DNA of 64,000 nucleotides from an uncultured Gammaproteobacteria bacterium (lineage in GTDB: Bacteria > Pseudomonadota > Gammaproteobacteria > Pseudomonadales > Litorivicinaceae), in the NCBI GenBank assembly GCA_913057215.1, contig CAJXNQ010000002.1, forward strand, positions 24,619 through 88,618, read 5' to 3'. Shown piece by piece: positions 54,458 to 63,140 of this stretch. A program made the translations under genes and the position numbers. How positions within the stretch are numbered: the first letter of the stretch is position 1; every line of letters begins with the position of its first letter. Under the pieces are notes generated by a model that saw nothing but the letters and a program-made list of their open reading frames with translations, made no database searches and was not told the origin of the DNA.

Positions 54458-54923
54458 ACAACAGTGGCTATTGGCTTCGCTCACGGAGCAGGAATATCGG
54501 CACTGGTGTGAACACGGGCAGGTTGTTCGCTTAAAGCCAGGGGAGACATTGATTGGAGCCGATGATTTTCCGGATTTGTATCTGGTCTTAGAGGGCCGCT
54601 TTGTGGTCAACCGTCATGAGCGCTCACCCGGGATTGTGGGGTTGGATGAGTTTTTGACTGGATGGATGACGGATCGGGAATGGATGGCAGACCAACCCAT
54701 GACGCTGTTTATGCTCGATTCAGGGCGTTTTGGCCAGGTGTTGTCGATTGACCCGAGACGGCGACGTATTTTTCACCAAGGCCTCTTGCCGCTTTTAGCA
54801 GGTCGATTGTATCGAGACCTCGAGGTGACAGAGCGTCTTCCAGGACTCCTGTCTCAAGGATTTGAACGCGGCGTGCAGCGGTTTGAGAACCTACGGACTC
54901 AGTTTGAGCGTTCTGGTCGGTAA
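54450..54923 (+). CDS. Small cyclic-nucleotide-binding-domain-like protein
   Basis: 157 residues; ATG overlaps the previous stop by 8 bp. The pattern LKPGETLIGADDFPDLYLVLEGRF (about 28-51, by position) and GIVGLDEFLTGW is the beta-roll of the Crp/cNMP family; a helical tail follows. No HTH, so not a Crp-type activator; the phosphate-binding Arg is not obvious. Probably a sensor or adaptor subunit of the cluster. Its 3' end overlaps the convergent queD-like gene by 25 bp. Confidence 0.6.
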   Translation: MLEQQWLLASLTEQEYRHWCEHGQVVRLKPGETLIGADDFPDLYLVLEGRFVVNRHERSPGIVGLDEFLTGWMTDREWMADQPMTLFMLDSGRFGQVLSIDPRRRRIFHQGLLPLLAGRLYRDLEVTERLPGLLSQGFERGVQRFENLRTQFERSGR

Positions 54924-55348
54924 ATCCCGGCGTTTTTAGAGTTTTCGCGGCATTCCACTTCGAGCACAAACGCGCGCCCGTCGGTGTGCTTTTGAATCCA
55001 GTCATCGACATAGTCAAAGACAAACTCAGCGGTCCGTTCCATGCTGACGTTTGGCAAGACTCTTAGATCGATGATTTCTTTGGCGTGCATCGATTCAAAC
55101 AGCGCCATTTCTGGATCGTCGGCATTGATCAGTGTGGTGTGATCAAACCAGTGGCTGAGCCAGGCTTTGATCTCTTTGAGTTCACCAAAATCGACGCCAA
55201 ACCCAGCATCTGAAAGCGCATGGCAGCCAAAGGTGATGGTGAAACTCCGCGAATAACCGTGGATGTATTTGCAATGACCACCATGCCGCCACTGCCTGTG
55301 GCTGCAGGGATAATGATCGAAGGTTTTGACTGTGCGGTATACACTCAT
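54899..55348 (-). CDS. 6-carboxytetrahydropterin synthase/PTPS-family protein
   Basis: 149 residues from Met 55348 (the frame runs on to 55531 without a site). CSHRQWRHGGHCKYIHGYSR carries the zinc His of CSH, a Cys in the catalytic position and HGY where QueD has HGH, so one zinc His is Tyr. The same HRQWRH..HGYSRSF form is known in a PTPS subfamily of proteobacteria, so it is probably a real branch. QueD makes carboxytetrahydropterin for queuosine; no other que gene is nearby. It overlaps the cluster end by 25 bp. Confidence 0.75.
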   Translation of the reverse strand: MSVYRTVKTFDHYPCSHRQWRHGGHCKYIHGYSRSFTITFGCHALSDAGFGVDFGELKEIKAWLSHWFDHTTLINADDPEMALFESMHAKEIIDLRVLPNVSMERTAEFVFDYVDDWIQKHTDGRAFVLEVECRENSKNAGIYRPERSN

Positions 55349-55378
55349 AGCAACAGTATACGAGGATTGAAGTGACGC

Positions 55379-56053
55379 ATGCAGTGGAATTCCCCAGAAC
55401 ATCCAAAAATGACTCTGACGCAGGGTCAAACACGACCGGTCAACCGAATTTTTTGCATTGCTAAAAACTATGAAGCGCACGCGCGCGAGATGGGTGGAGA
55501 GGTGGATCGCGCACAGCCTTTTCATTTTCAAAAAAGCTTTGATGCCCTGAGCTTCGGTCCGGCGGTTCGTTACCCTTCACACACTGAAGATTTGCATCAT
55601 GAGGTGGAGTTAGTTGTCGTACTGGGTCAGGGTGGCCGCGATGTGACTCCGCGTGAGGCCAAAGATCTGGTCTTTGGGTATGCCTGTGGGATTGATTTCA
55701 CGCGCCGTGATCGGCAAGCCGAGGCGAAGGCAGAGGGACGTCCCTGGGAGATGGCGAAGAACTTTGATGATGCAGCCGTACTCGGGATGGTCGCGCCGGT
55801 TGATGAGGTTGGTCATTTGGAGGCTGGAACAATTCAATTGTCAGTCAACGGCGCGATTCGTCAGCAGGGCGATTTGAATCAAATGGTCTATGACGTTTTT
55901 GAATTGATTGCTTACGTATCACGCGTTCAGATGCTCAAGCCCGGTGATTTAATCTTCACGGGTACCCCATCTGGGGTCGGTGCGGTTGAGCGGGGTGATG
56001 AGTTGAGGTGTCAGATCGAGGGCTTGCCAGAACTGTCAGTGCAGATGGTCTAG
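55379..56053 (+). CDS. Fumarylacetoacetate hydrolase-family protein
   Basis: 224 residues. IFCIAKNYEAHAREMG opens the family; HHEVELVVVLG holds the metal-binding Glu residues, FGYACGIDFTRRD and the C-terminal FTGTPSGVGAVERGD are diagnostic. Members hydrolyse C-C bonds or decarboxylate/ tautomerise 2-oxo acids (acylpyruvases, oxaloacetate decarboxylase), so the exact substrate stays open. It is divergent from the queD-like gene and its end overlaps the small membrane protein gene by 4 bp. Confidence 0.88.
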   Translation: MQWNSPEHPKMTLTQGQTRPVNRIFCIAKNYEAHAREMGGEVDRAQPFHFQKSFDALSFGPAVRYPSHTEDLHHEVELVVVLGQGGRDVTPREAKDLVFGYACGIDFTRRDRQAEAKAEGRPWEMAKNFDDAAVLGMVAPVDEVGHLEAGTIQLSVNGAIRQQGDLNQMVYDVFELIAYVSRVQMLKPGDLIFTGTPSGVGAVERGDELRCQIEGLPELSVQMV

Positions 56054-56346
56054 GGCAGCCGGACTCCCATCCGACGCAAGAATTTTTTCTCAAATGCCCA
56101 GAAATATCGGAACTGCCCAAACGCGGTTCCGACGATGATCAACAGGCATTGGTAGATCGGAAAGATAATGGCGATGCGAAGCGGCCAATACAGCCAAGGA
56201 TTCATGTGCTCTGGATTCAAGGCAAAAAAGTCCAATACCGGGCCTGCCACATAGACCGCCGATGAGCCGGTCAGAGCAAACACGGTAAAGATGATGACGA
56301 GATGAAAAAGCGACTCAGCGTGAAAGGTGTTGAGTAACTTCTGCAT
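56050..56346 (-). CDS. Small two/three-helix inner-membrane protein (DUF6787-like)
   Basis: 98 residues. Helices at about 11-38 and 52-72, joined by an acidic loop (ALNPEHMNPWLYW), and a basic C-terminus (FRYFWAFEKKFLRRMG), positive-inside. It resembles a widespread family of small proteins without assigned function (DUF6787). It is downstream of the M48 gene on the same strand with a 35-bp gap, so it may close the gcv operon. Confidence 0.6.
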   Translation of the reverse strand: MQKLLNTFHAESLFHLVIIFTVFALTGSSAVYVAGPVLDFFALNPEHMNPWLYWPLRIAIIFPIYQCLLIIVGTAFGQFRYFWAFEKKFLRRMGVRLP

Positions 56347-56381
56347 AAATGTGTATTCCAGAATCAGTCCGTTTGATTTTT

Positions 56382-57503
56382 TTATTGTGTCAGGCGCCGT
56401 GCACGATTCCGTGCCGCCTCGGCATTGGCCTTGTCACCGGCTGCATCATAACAGTATCCGAGCAAGAGCTCACTGATCGGATCGCTCGGGTTCAACTCAC
56501 GTACGCGAAGCGCCGACGCAATCGCCTCGCGAGGTCGCCCATCGGCGACCAGCAGTTCGGCCTTGAGTCGATGCAGGCTGTGCTCGTTCGGAAGTGAACT
56601 AATCGCCGGTTCCAGTGCATCGAGCGCGTCTTGAAACGCTTTTTGACCACCCAGGGTTCGTGCTTCAGTCACTTGATCCAACGCAGGCTTGGCTGCATTG
56701 AGTTCCGCGCGTGCGCGCTCAAAGTCTGGACTCATATCACGTCCACCGGCTGGATAGCGTGCAACCACCTCACGAATTTGTGCCAACCGCTCTCGACTGA
56801 TGGGGTGTGTCCCAAGCAATTTCTGCGCGATTGAGTTGCCGCCTGCGCCGAGCTCGGCCAACTTCTCTTGCATGCCGACTGCGCCTTCTGGATTGAATCC
56901 TGAACGCACCATCAAATCGACACCGATCCGATCGGCTTCGAGTTCATTGGCTTGGCTGTATTGTCCCATCAAAATGTTTTGGCCGAGTCCAATCAGGCGA
57001 TTGGAGCCGGGTTGAGTCCCAGGTTCTGAGATGCCAATCTCGATGACCTGCGCGGCCAGCCCGACGAGGGCACCGAAGGTCTCACGCCCTGTCCCGTGCA
57101 GTTCAAGACTGTGCGCCATTTCGTGTCCCAGAACAGACACCAACTCGGCCTCGGTTTCAACGGCCAGGATCAATCCATAGTTGACCCCCATTTTCCCACC
57201 GGGCAACGCCCATGCGTTGATGGAGGCATCATTGACCAGTTTTATTTCCCAGGGAAAGGGTGAGTTGGCAGTCTGTGCCAGGGTTTGAATGAGTGAGTTG
57301 AGATAGGTCTCAGTCACAGGCAGTGACTGTAAATCGCCCCCGGATTGGGCCAGCGCGAAGGGGTAGTTTCGTTCGCCTTTTCGAATTTCTTGCTCTGGAT
57401 TGGTCACAACTTCGACGACTGAATCAATCGGGTCGTTGATTGGGTTTTGACAACCGCTTAACAGCAATAGAGCGACAAGCGTAAGCGCTCGGGTGGATCT
57501 CAT
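56382..57503 (-). CDS. M48-family zinc metalloprotease lipoprotein with TPR tail
   Basis: 373 residues. Lipoprotein signal with lipobox LLLLSGC (Cys near 18), then M48 domain with zinc site [12 protein letters not shown] (HExxH) and third ligand in [10 protein letters not shown]; the C-terminal 110 residues are TPR-like ([20 protein letters not shown] region). Resembles BepA/LoiP, periplasmic proteases for outer-membrane protein quality control. Asn 2 follows lipid Cys by Gln, so outer-membrane sorting is likely. It overlaps lipA by 4 bp, an unusual partner. Confidence 0.88.
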   Translation of the reverse strand: MRSTRALTLVALLLLSGCQNPINDPIDSVVEVVTNPEQEIRKGERNYPFALAQSGGDLQSLPVTETYLNSLIQTLAQTANSPFPWEIKLVNDASINAWALPGGKMGVNYGLILAVETEAELVSVLGHEMAHSLELHGTGRETFGALVGLAAQVIEIGISEPGTQPGSNRLIGLGQNILMGQYSQANELEADRIGVDLMVRSGFNPEGAVGMQEKLAELGAGGNSIAQKLLGTHPISRERLAQIREVVARYPAGGRDMSPDFERARAELNAAKPALDQVTEARTLGGQKAFQDALDALEPAISSLPNEHSLHRLKAELLVADGRPREAIASALRVRELNPSDPISELLLGYCYDAAGDKANAEAARNRARRLTQ

Positions 57504-58519
57504 AGTTGTTTCACCGGAATCGCTTCGACGCGGTTACTGTTATTAATCCCTGCATTATTTTTCAAAAGCGCTTGTTCCGCGCGATAACTGGAGCGGACCA
57601 TGGGCCCTGAGACCACCTCAAGGAAGCCACGCTCGAGGCCCCATTGCCGATACATCTCAAATTGTTCAGGTGTCACGTAGCGGTCAATGGGCAGGTGATT
57701 CACGGTCGGCCGTAGGTACTGCCCAAACGTCAGGATGTCGACGCCGTGGGCTTTACAATCATCCATCGCTTGCTGGATTTCATCATCGGTTTCACCAAGG
57801 CCAAGCATCAGGCTCGTCTTGGTGAGCACATCCGGGCGATGCGTTTTACTGTGAGCCAAGACGGCGAGCGTTTGTTCATAACTGGCTCTGGGATCACGGA
57901 CGGGGTGCGTCAGCCGTTTGACGGTTTCAACATTTTGCGCAAAGACATCAAGCCCTGATTCAACAAGGGTCTCGACATCTTGCATCTGTCCTTGGAAGTC
58001 TGGTGTGAGCGCCTCAACCGCCGTGTCGGGCGTTCGTTGTTTGATCGCACGCACAGTGGCTGCAAAGTGACTGGCTCCGCCGTCTTCCAAATCATCGCGA
58101 TTGACACTGGTCAGTACCACATATGAGAGCCCCATCAGGGCAATGGATTCGGCCGTATTTTTCGGCTCTTCCAAGTCAAGCCAGCCATTTGGATTCCCAG
58201 TATCGACAGCACAAAAACGACAGGCACGCGTACACACCGAGCCCATGAGCATGATGGTGGCAGTCCCCGCGCTCCAGCACTCTCCGATATTTGGACACAT
58301 CGCCTCCTCACACACGGTCGACAGGCGATGGGTTTTGACTATTTTTTTGACCTCCTGATAGCCGGTACCACCTGGGCTCACAAACTTCAGCCATTTGGGT
58401 TTATCACCGCGGGGTGCTGGCTCATCGGTGCGCCGTTTTTGGCCATTTTTAATGGCCGTGACGCCCACCGCATTGGTGATTTTGTCGCCGCTTTTGACTC
58501 GTTTGGAGTGTTCTGTCAT
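57500..58519 (-). CDS. lipA: Lipoyl synthase LipA
   Basis: 339 residues from the ATG overlapping the gcvP stop (ATGA). Auxiliary cluster Cys in [12 protein letters not shown] and radical-SAM motif CTRACRFC are intact, followed by [14 protein letters not shown]. It inserts two sulfurs into octanoyl groups of lipoyl-domain proteins, including GcvH. Location directly behind gcvP makes cofactor and apoprotein supply co-regulated. The extended start at 58570 would lie inside gcvP and is rejected. Confidence 0.96.
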   Translation of the reverse strand: MTEHSKRVKSGDKITNAVGVTAIKNGQKRRTDEPAPRGDKPKWLKFVSPGGTGYQEVKKIVKTHRLSTVCEEAMCPNIGECWSAGTATIMLMGSVCTRACRFCAVDTGNPNGWLDLEEPKNTAESIALMGLSYVVLTSVNRDDLEDGGASHFAATVRAIKQRTPDTAVEALTPDFQGQMQDVETLVESGLDVFAQNVETVKRLTHPVRDPRASYEQTLAVLAHSKTHRPDVLTKTSLMLGLGETDDEIQQAMDDCKAHGVDILTFGQYLRPTVNHLPIDRYVTPEQFEMYRQWGLERGFLEVVSGPMVRSSYRAEQALLKNNAGINNSNRVEAIPVKQL

Positions 58520-61359
58520 GCCGCTTCCGTTGATTGCTTGGTATAGCTTGCCACAGGTGGGCAACTGCACACGAGATTGCGATCGCCAAAGACATTATCA
58601 ATGCGCGCCACAGGCGGCCAATAGCGATCGGTTTTCAATGCATCCACGGGAAAGGCCGCTTCAGTGCGTGAGAATGGGTGATCCCATTGATCGGTTGTCA
58701 ATGCTTCAACAGTGAAGGGTGCATGACGAAGCACCGAGTCGGCAGCCGTCACTTGGCCTGATTCAATCAGGCGGATTTCATCGCGGATTGCGATCATTGC
58801 ATCACAGAATCGATCCAGCTCAGCTTTGGACTCACTTTCAGTCGGCTCAATCATGAGCGTGCCTGCAACAGGCCAACTCATGGTCGGTGCATGGAATCCG
58901 TAATCGATCAGTCGTTTGGCCACGTCATCGACAGTCACATCGGCTGATTCTTTCACCACGCGGGTATCGAGAATGCACTCATGCGCGACAAAGCCGTTTG
59001 CATCGGTATACAGCACCGGGAAATGCGGCGCCAACCGTTTGGCCACATAGTTGGCTGCCAAGATGGCGTTTTCTGTCGCTGATTTGAGACCGTCTGGTCC
59101 CATCATCCGAATGTACATCCATGAAATTGGCAAAATCATTGCCGAACCAAAAGGTGCTGCGGACACAGGACCCACGGGCGTATCTGCGTCAGTCAGTGGG
59201 TGTCCTGGCATGAAGGGCAACAGATGCTCAGCGACGCCAATTGGGCCAACACCCGGACCGCCTCCGCCGTGGGGAATGCAAAAGGTCTTGTGTAAATTCA
59301 GGTGTGAAACGTCGGAGCCTATGATCCCAGGGCTTGTCAGTCCGACTTGCGCATTGAGGTTGGCGCCGTCTAAATAAATTTGACCGCCCTTGGCATGCAC
59401 CAAATCACAGGCTGTTTTGACATCGGTTTCGAACACTCCGTGGGTCGAGGGGTAGGTGATCATCAAGCAGCTGAGTTGATCTCCGTAGGTCTCGAGTTTG
59501 TCCTTCAAATCGTCCAAATCGATGTTGCCGTCGGCATCACAGCCGATCACAACCACCTCGAGCCCGACCATCTGAGCACTCGCTGGGTTGGTACCGTGTG
59601 CTGAGGAGGGCACCAAACAAATGGTGCGATGCGTGTCGCCACGCGAGGCGTGGTAGCCCTGGATGGCAAGAAGGCCCGCGTATTCACCCTGAGCACCGGA
59701 ATTCGGTTGCAAGGAGATGCCGGCATAATCGGTGATGTCACTGAGCCATGCACAGAGTTCATCGATCATGCGTGTGTAGCCCTGTTTTTGCGCATCCGGA
59801 GCAAAGGGATGGATGTGTGCGAATTCAGGCCAAGTAATGGGCGCCATTTCACTTGCAGCGTTCAGTTTCATGGTGCATGAGCCAAGCGGTATCATCGCGC
59901 GATCCAGCGCCAGATCACGGTCAGCAAGCTTCCGCACATACCGCATCATTTCAGTTTCTGAATGATGCTGGTGGAAGACGTCTTGGGTCATGAAGGCAGT
60001 CTTTCGAGCCACGGACTCTGGGATGGCATGGCTGACTGATTGAGGCTGTCGCGATGCGCCAAAGACAGCGAGTAATGTGTCCACTTCGTCTGTCGTTGAG
60101 GCCTCATCCAATGACACCCGAATGCAGGTGGGGGATGCTAGAAACACATTGAATCCAGCATCCAAAAGCTTGTGTTGTAGGGCGCGCGCATCGGTGACCT
60201 CAATACTCAGCGTATCGAAGAATGTTGCATTGACGGACACACCTTGGGCGGCGAGACCTGTGTACAGCAGATGGGTGAGGCCATGCACACGCTCGGCAAT
60301 TGCTTTCAGACCATCCGGACCGTGGTAGGTGGCATAGAGGCCTGCGATATTGGCTAATAACACCTGTGCGGTACAGATGTTACTGGTGGCTTTTTCACGG
60401 CGGATATGTTGCTCGCGCGTCTGCAATGTCAGCCGATACGCTGGGCGCCCCTCGGCATCAATGGATTGACCCACCAAGCGGCCTGGAATACTCCGCTTGA
60501 GTTTGTCGGTCACGGCAAAAAACGCAGCATGTGGACCGCCATTGCCCATGGGAACTCCGAAGCGTTGTGTGGAGCCAAGACAAATATCCGCCCCGAATTG
60601 GCCGGGTGCCTCGAGCAGTGTCAGGCTTAAGATATCCGCCGACACCACCGTGAAGAGACCGGCCTCTTTGGCTTTTGGCAGCAACGTACCGAGATCGACG
60701 ATTTGCCCATCGGCACCTGTGTACTGAACCATCATCCCAAAGGCGTCATCAAAGGCCGGTGGATCGAATGGATCAAACTCAATCAGTTCAAAACCCAAGG
60801 GCGCGGCGCGGGTCTCAATGACCGCGCGCGTTTGCGCAAAGAGGTTATTGGCCACATAAAAGCGTGTTGATTTGGATTTGTGGCTCCGTTCACAGAGTGT
60901 CATGGCCTCAGCGGCCGCGGTGGCTTCATCGAGTAAGGAGGCGTTGGCCAGCGCCATCCCGGTCAGTTCAACGACCATGGTTTGGAAGTTGAATAAGGCC
61001 TCGAGCCGCCCCTGAGAAATTTCAGGCTGGTAGGGTGTGTAGGCCGTATACCACGCAGGATTCTCCAACACATTGCGCTGGATGACCTGAGGCGTGAGTG
61101 TCTGGTAGTACCCCTGTCCAATCAATGTGCGAACCACCTGGTTTTCATCAGCGATGGCACGCAGTGCGCTGAGCGCGTCTTGTTCAGACAGTGCCTCAGG
61201 CACCTGGAGTGGTCGTGTCCGCCGGATGGATTCCGGAATCACCTGATCGGCGAGCGCATCCATGGACTCAAGACCAAGTGCATTGAGCATGCGGGTTTGG
61301 TCATCCGCTGACAAACCAATGTGACGATCGCGAAAGGTCAATTCTCTGGACACGGGCAC
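58516..61359 (-). CDS. gcvP: Glycine dehydrogenase (decarboxylating), P protein
   Basis: 947 residues, the fused homodimeric P protein. PLP lysine in [31 protein letters not shown] and [13 protein letters not shown] are also characteristic. It decarboxylates glycine and passes the aminomethyl group to the lipoyl arm of GcvH. It starts 6 bp after the gcvH stop. Confidence 0.97.
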   Translation of the reverse strand: MPVSRELTFRDRHIGLSADDQTRMLNALGLESMDALADQVIPESIRRTRPLQVPEALSEQDALSALRAIADENQVVRTLIGQGYYQTLTPQVIQRNVLENPAWYTAYTPYQPEISQGRLEALFNFQTMVVELTGMALANASLLDEATAAAEAMTLCERSHKSKSTRFYVANNLFAQTRAVIETRAAPLGFELIEFDPFDPPAFDDAFGMMVQYTGADGQIVDLGTLLPKAKEAGLFTVVSADILSLTLLEAPGQFGADICLGSTQRFGVPMGNGGPHAAFFAVTDKLKRSIPGRLVGQSIDAEGRPAYRLTLQTREQHIRREKATSNICTAQVLLANIAGLYATYHGPDGLKAIAERVHGLTHLLYTGLAAQGVSVNATFFDTLSIEVTDARALQHKLLDAGFNVFLASPTCIRVSLDEASTTDEVDTLLAVFGASRQPQSVSHAIPESVARKTAFMTQDVFHQHHSETEMMRYVRKLADRDLALDRAMIPLGSCTMKLNAASEMAPITWPEFAHIHPFAPDAQKQGYTRMIDELCAWLSDITDYAGISLQPNSGAQGEYAGLLAIQGYHASRGDTHRTICLVPSSAHGTNPASAQMVGLEVVVIGCDADGNIDLDDLKDKLETYGDQLSCLMITYPSTHGVFETDVKTACDLVHAKGGQIYLDGANLNAQVGLTSPGIIGSDVSHLNLHKTFCIPHGGGGPGVGPIGVAEHLLPFMPGHPLTDADTPVGPVSAAPFGSAMILPISWMYIRMMGPDGLKSATENAILAANYVAKRLAPHFPVLYTDANGFVAHECILDTRVVKESADVTVDDVAKRLIDYGFHAPTMSWPVAGTLMIEPTESESKAELDRFCDAMIAIRDEIRLIESGQVTAADSVLRHAPFTVEALTTDQWDHPFSRTEAAFPVDALKTDRYWPPVARIDNVFGDRNLVCSCPPVASYTKQSTEAA

Positions 61360-61365
61360 TCCTTA

Positions 61366-61740
61366 TTACAGTTCTTCTTGGATAAAGGCTTGGTAGGCGG
61401 CTTCGTCAAACAGGTCATCAAGCTCGGTGGGGTCGCTCAATTGCATGCGGAAAAACCAGCCATCATTCTCTGGATCCTCATTCACCAATTCAGGCCGCTC
61501 GGAGAGTTCTGCATTGGCCTCAATGATGGTGCCGGTGACCGGTGCATAAATGTCGCTGGCGGCTTTGACGGATTCAACGACGGCCACTTCTGCACCCTGA
61601 TCGGCTGCTGTGTTGTCCTCAGGTAATTCCACGAAGACCACATCACCGAGTTGCTCCTGCGCATAAAAGGTGATGCCGACGGTTGCTGTGTCGCCCTCAA
61701 TTCGGATCCATTCGTGTTCACGGGTGTATTTCACTGTCAT
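61366..61740 (-). CDS. gcvH: Glycine cleavage system H protein
   Basis: 124 residues from Met 61740, with AAGGAACG before it. The lipoyl lysine lies in AVVESVKAASDIY, the family motif, and the domain opens YTREHEWIR. H protein shuttles the aminomethyl arm between P, T and L proteins. The L protein (dihydrolipoamide dehydrogenase) is not encoded here, as is usual since it is shared with the 2-oxoacid dehydrogenases. Confidence 0.96.
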   Translation of the reverse strand: MTVKYTREHEWIRIEGDTATVGITFYAQEQLGDVVFVELPEDNTAADQGAEVAVVESVKAASDIYAPVTGTIIEANAELSERPELVNEDPENDGWFFRMQLSDPTELDDLFDEAAYQAFIQEEL

Positions 61741-61756
61741 GGTGCGTTCCTTGGTT

Positions 61757-62866
61757 TCAAAGTGTGCGTACGTAACGCTGTGGTACAAAAACAGAATCAG
61801 TGACCTTGCAGGGAAGCTGTTTACCACGGACTTCCGCTACGAGTTCAGTGTCGAGTGTACTGAGATTTTGGGTGACATACCCCATGGCAACAGGACCACC
61901 GAGGCTCGGTCCAAAGCCACCTGAAGTAACAACGCCTACCGGATGTCCGGCGGTGTCAAAAAGAGCGGTCCCCTCACGGAGCGGAGTCCGCCCGTCGACT
62001 GGGGTCAGCCCAACACGTTTCCGGGGTGCGCCCTGTTCAATCTGCTGACAAATCACGTCAGCGCCTAGAAATCCACCTTCAGTGCGACGTCTCTTTTGGA
62101 TCGACCATAATAGATCGGCTTCAATGGGTGTCGTGTCCGTGGTGAGATCCTGGCCATAGAGACACAGGCCAGTCTCGAGACGGAGTGAATTCCGTGCACC
62201 CAGGCCCACCCAAGTCGATTCGGGAAGTGCGCTGAGTGCCTGGGCGAGTGTGTCCGCATGCTCGCTGGCAATTGAAATCTCATAGCCATCCTCGCCGGTA
62301 TAACCACAACAGGAGAGGACGATCGAGAGACCCTGCCAGGTGGTCTCGAGTGCACGCATGAAGGTCAATGTAGACGCCTCTGGGATCAGTCGAGCCAGTG
62401 CCGTGCGCGCCTTCGGTCCTTGCACGGCGATCAACGCATGATCTGCGTGGTAGACCATGCCGACGGATTCCGGCAGATGCGCTTCAAAATGCGCCATGTC
62501 GTCCCATTTACAGGCGCCATTGACCACAAGAAACCAATGATCCGTTCCACGACGGGTGAGCATCAGATCATCGAGGATGCCACCGTTCTCGAGTGTAAGT
62601 TGGGAATAGCGGATTTGGTCAGGCTGCATCTCATGAAGTGATGCAGGTACCAATCGCTCGAGGGCATCTGTGGCACCCGGTCCTTCGATGCTCAGTTGGC
62701 CCATGTGTGATACGTCAAACAGGCCGACAGCCTCACGGGTGTGCAGGTGCTCACCTTTGACACCCAAGGGGTATTGAATGGGCATGGAGTAGCCGGCAAA
62801 GGGTGCGAACTTCGCGCCGAGTGATTGATGAAATGATTCAAGTGTTAGCGAATGTAATTCGGTCAT
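61757..62866 (-). CDS. gcvT: Aminomethyltransferase, T protein
   Basis: 369 residues. Family motifs: FDVSHMGQL, the folate-binding GYTGEDGYEI and GLGARNSLRLETGLCLYG. It releases ammonia and makes 5,10-methylene-THF. It is first in gcvTHP-lipA; its start lies 24 bp after the tandem glycine riboswitch. Confidence 0.97.
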   Translation of the reverse strand: MTELHSLTLESFHQSLGAKFAPFAGYSMPIQYPLGVKGEHLHTREAVGLFDVSHMGQLSIEGPGATDALERLVPASLHEMQPDQIRYSQLTLENGGILDDLMLTRRGTDHWFLVVNGACKWDDMAHFEAHLPESVGMVYHADHALIAVQGPKARTALARLIPEASTLTFMRALETTWQGLSIVLSCCGYTGEDGYEISIASEHADTLAQALSALPESTWVGLGARNSLRLETGLCLYGQDLTTDTTPIEADLLWSIQKRRRTEGGFLGADVICQQIEQGAPRKRVGLTPVDGRTPLREGTALFDTAGHPVGVVTSGGFGPSLGGPVAMGYVTQNLSTLDTELVAEVRGKQLPCKVTDSVFVPQRYVRTL

Positions 62867-62889
62867 GCGGCCTCCAGCGGCGTTTCAGT

Positions 62890-63058
62890 GCATGACCCAT
62901 CTGTCATTGACCTGAGAGATTCGCGACGTCCGCTTACTCCTTCGGTGAGCCGAAGCTACTTTCCAGATTCGATCTGTGTGCGATTGCGGTCCGTGGGCCT
63001 GAGAGTTTCCGGGTCGGTTGCTCCTTCGGCGCGGGCATCCCCGCTCTCCCTCAATCAC
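62890..63058 (-). ncRNA. Tandem glycine riboswitch controlling gcvTHP
   Basis: Two aptamers read leftward. Aptamer 1: GGGAGAGC stem near 63046, core GCCGAAGGAGCAACC (63030-63016) and CTCTCAGGC (63005-62997). Aptamer 2: core CCGAAGGAGTAAGCGG (62945-62930) and CTCTCAGG (62917-62910), ending at GACAGATGGG. The paired CCGAAGG / CTCTCAGG elements are the glycine aptamer signature. Glycine binding normally turns on the cleavage operon. No strong terminator lies between it and gcvT, so control is more likely at translation. Confidence 0.92.
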
Positions 63059-63097
63059 ATGTCGAGAACTTTGTTTCACCTCGACGATCGAATCGGT

Positions 63098-63126
63098 ATT
63101 ATGAGCGACTCGCCTGTGTCTCGCAA
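63098..63126 (-). promoter_or_regulatory. Promoter of the gcv operon
   Basis: Leftward -35 TTGCGA (63126-63121), 17-bp spacer, -10 CATAAT (63103-63098), about 40 bp before the riboswitch. On the + strand the same bases give TATTAT (63097-63102), a possible glyA -10, so the two promoters overlap face to face. Confidence 0.6.
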
Positions 63127-63140
63127 TGAAGGATCTGCCA

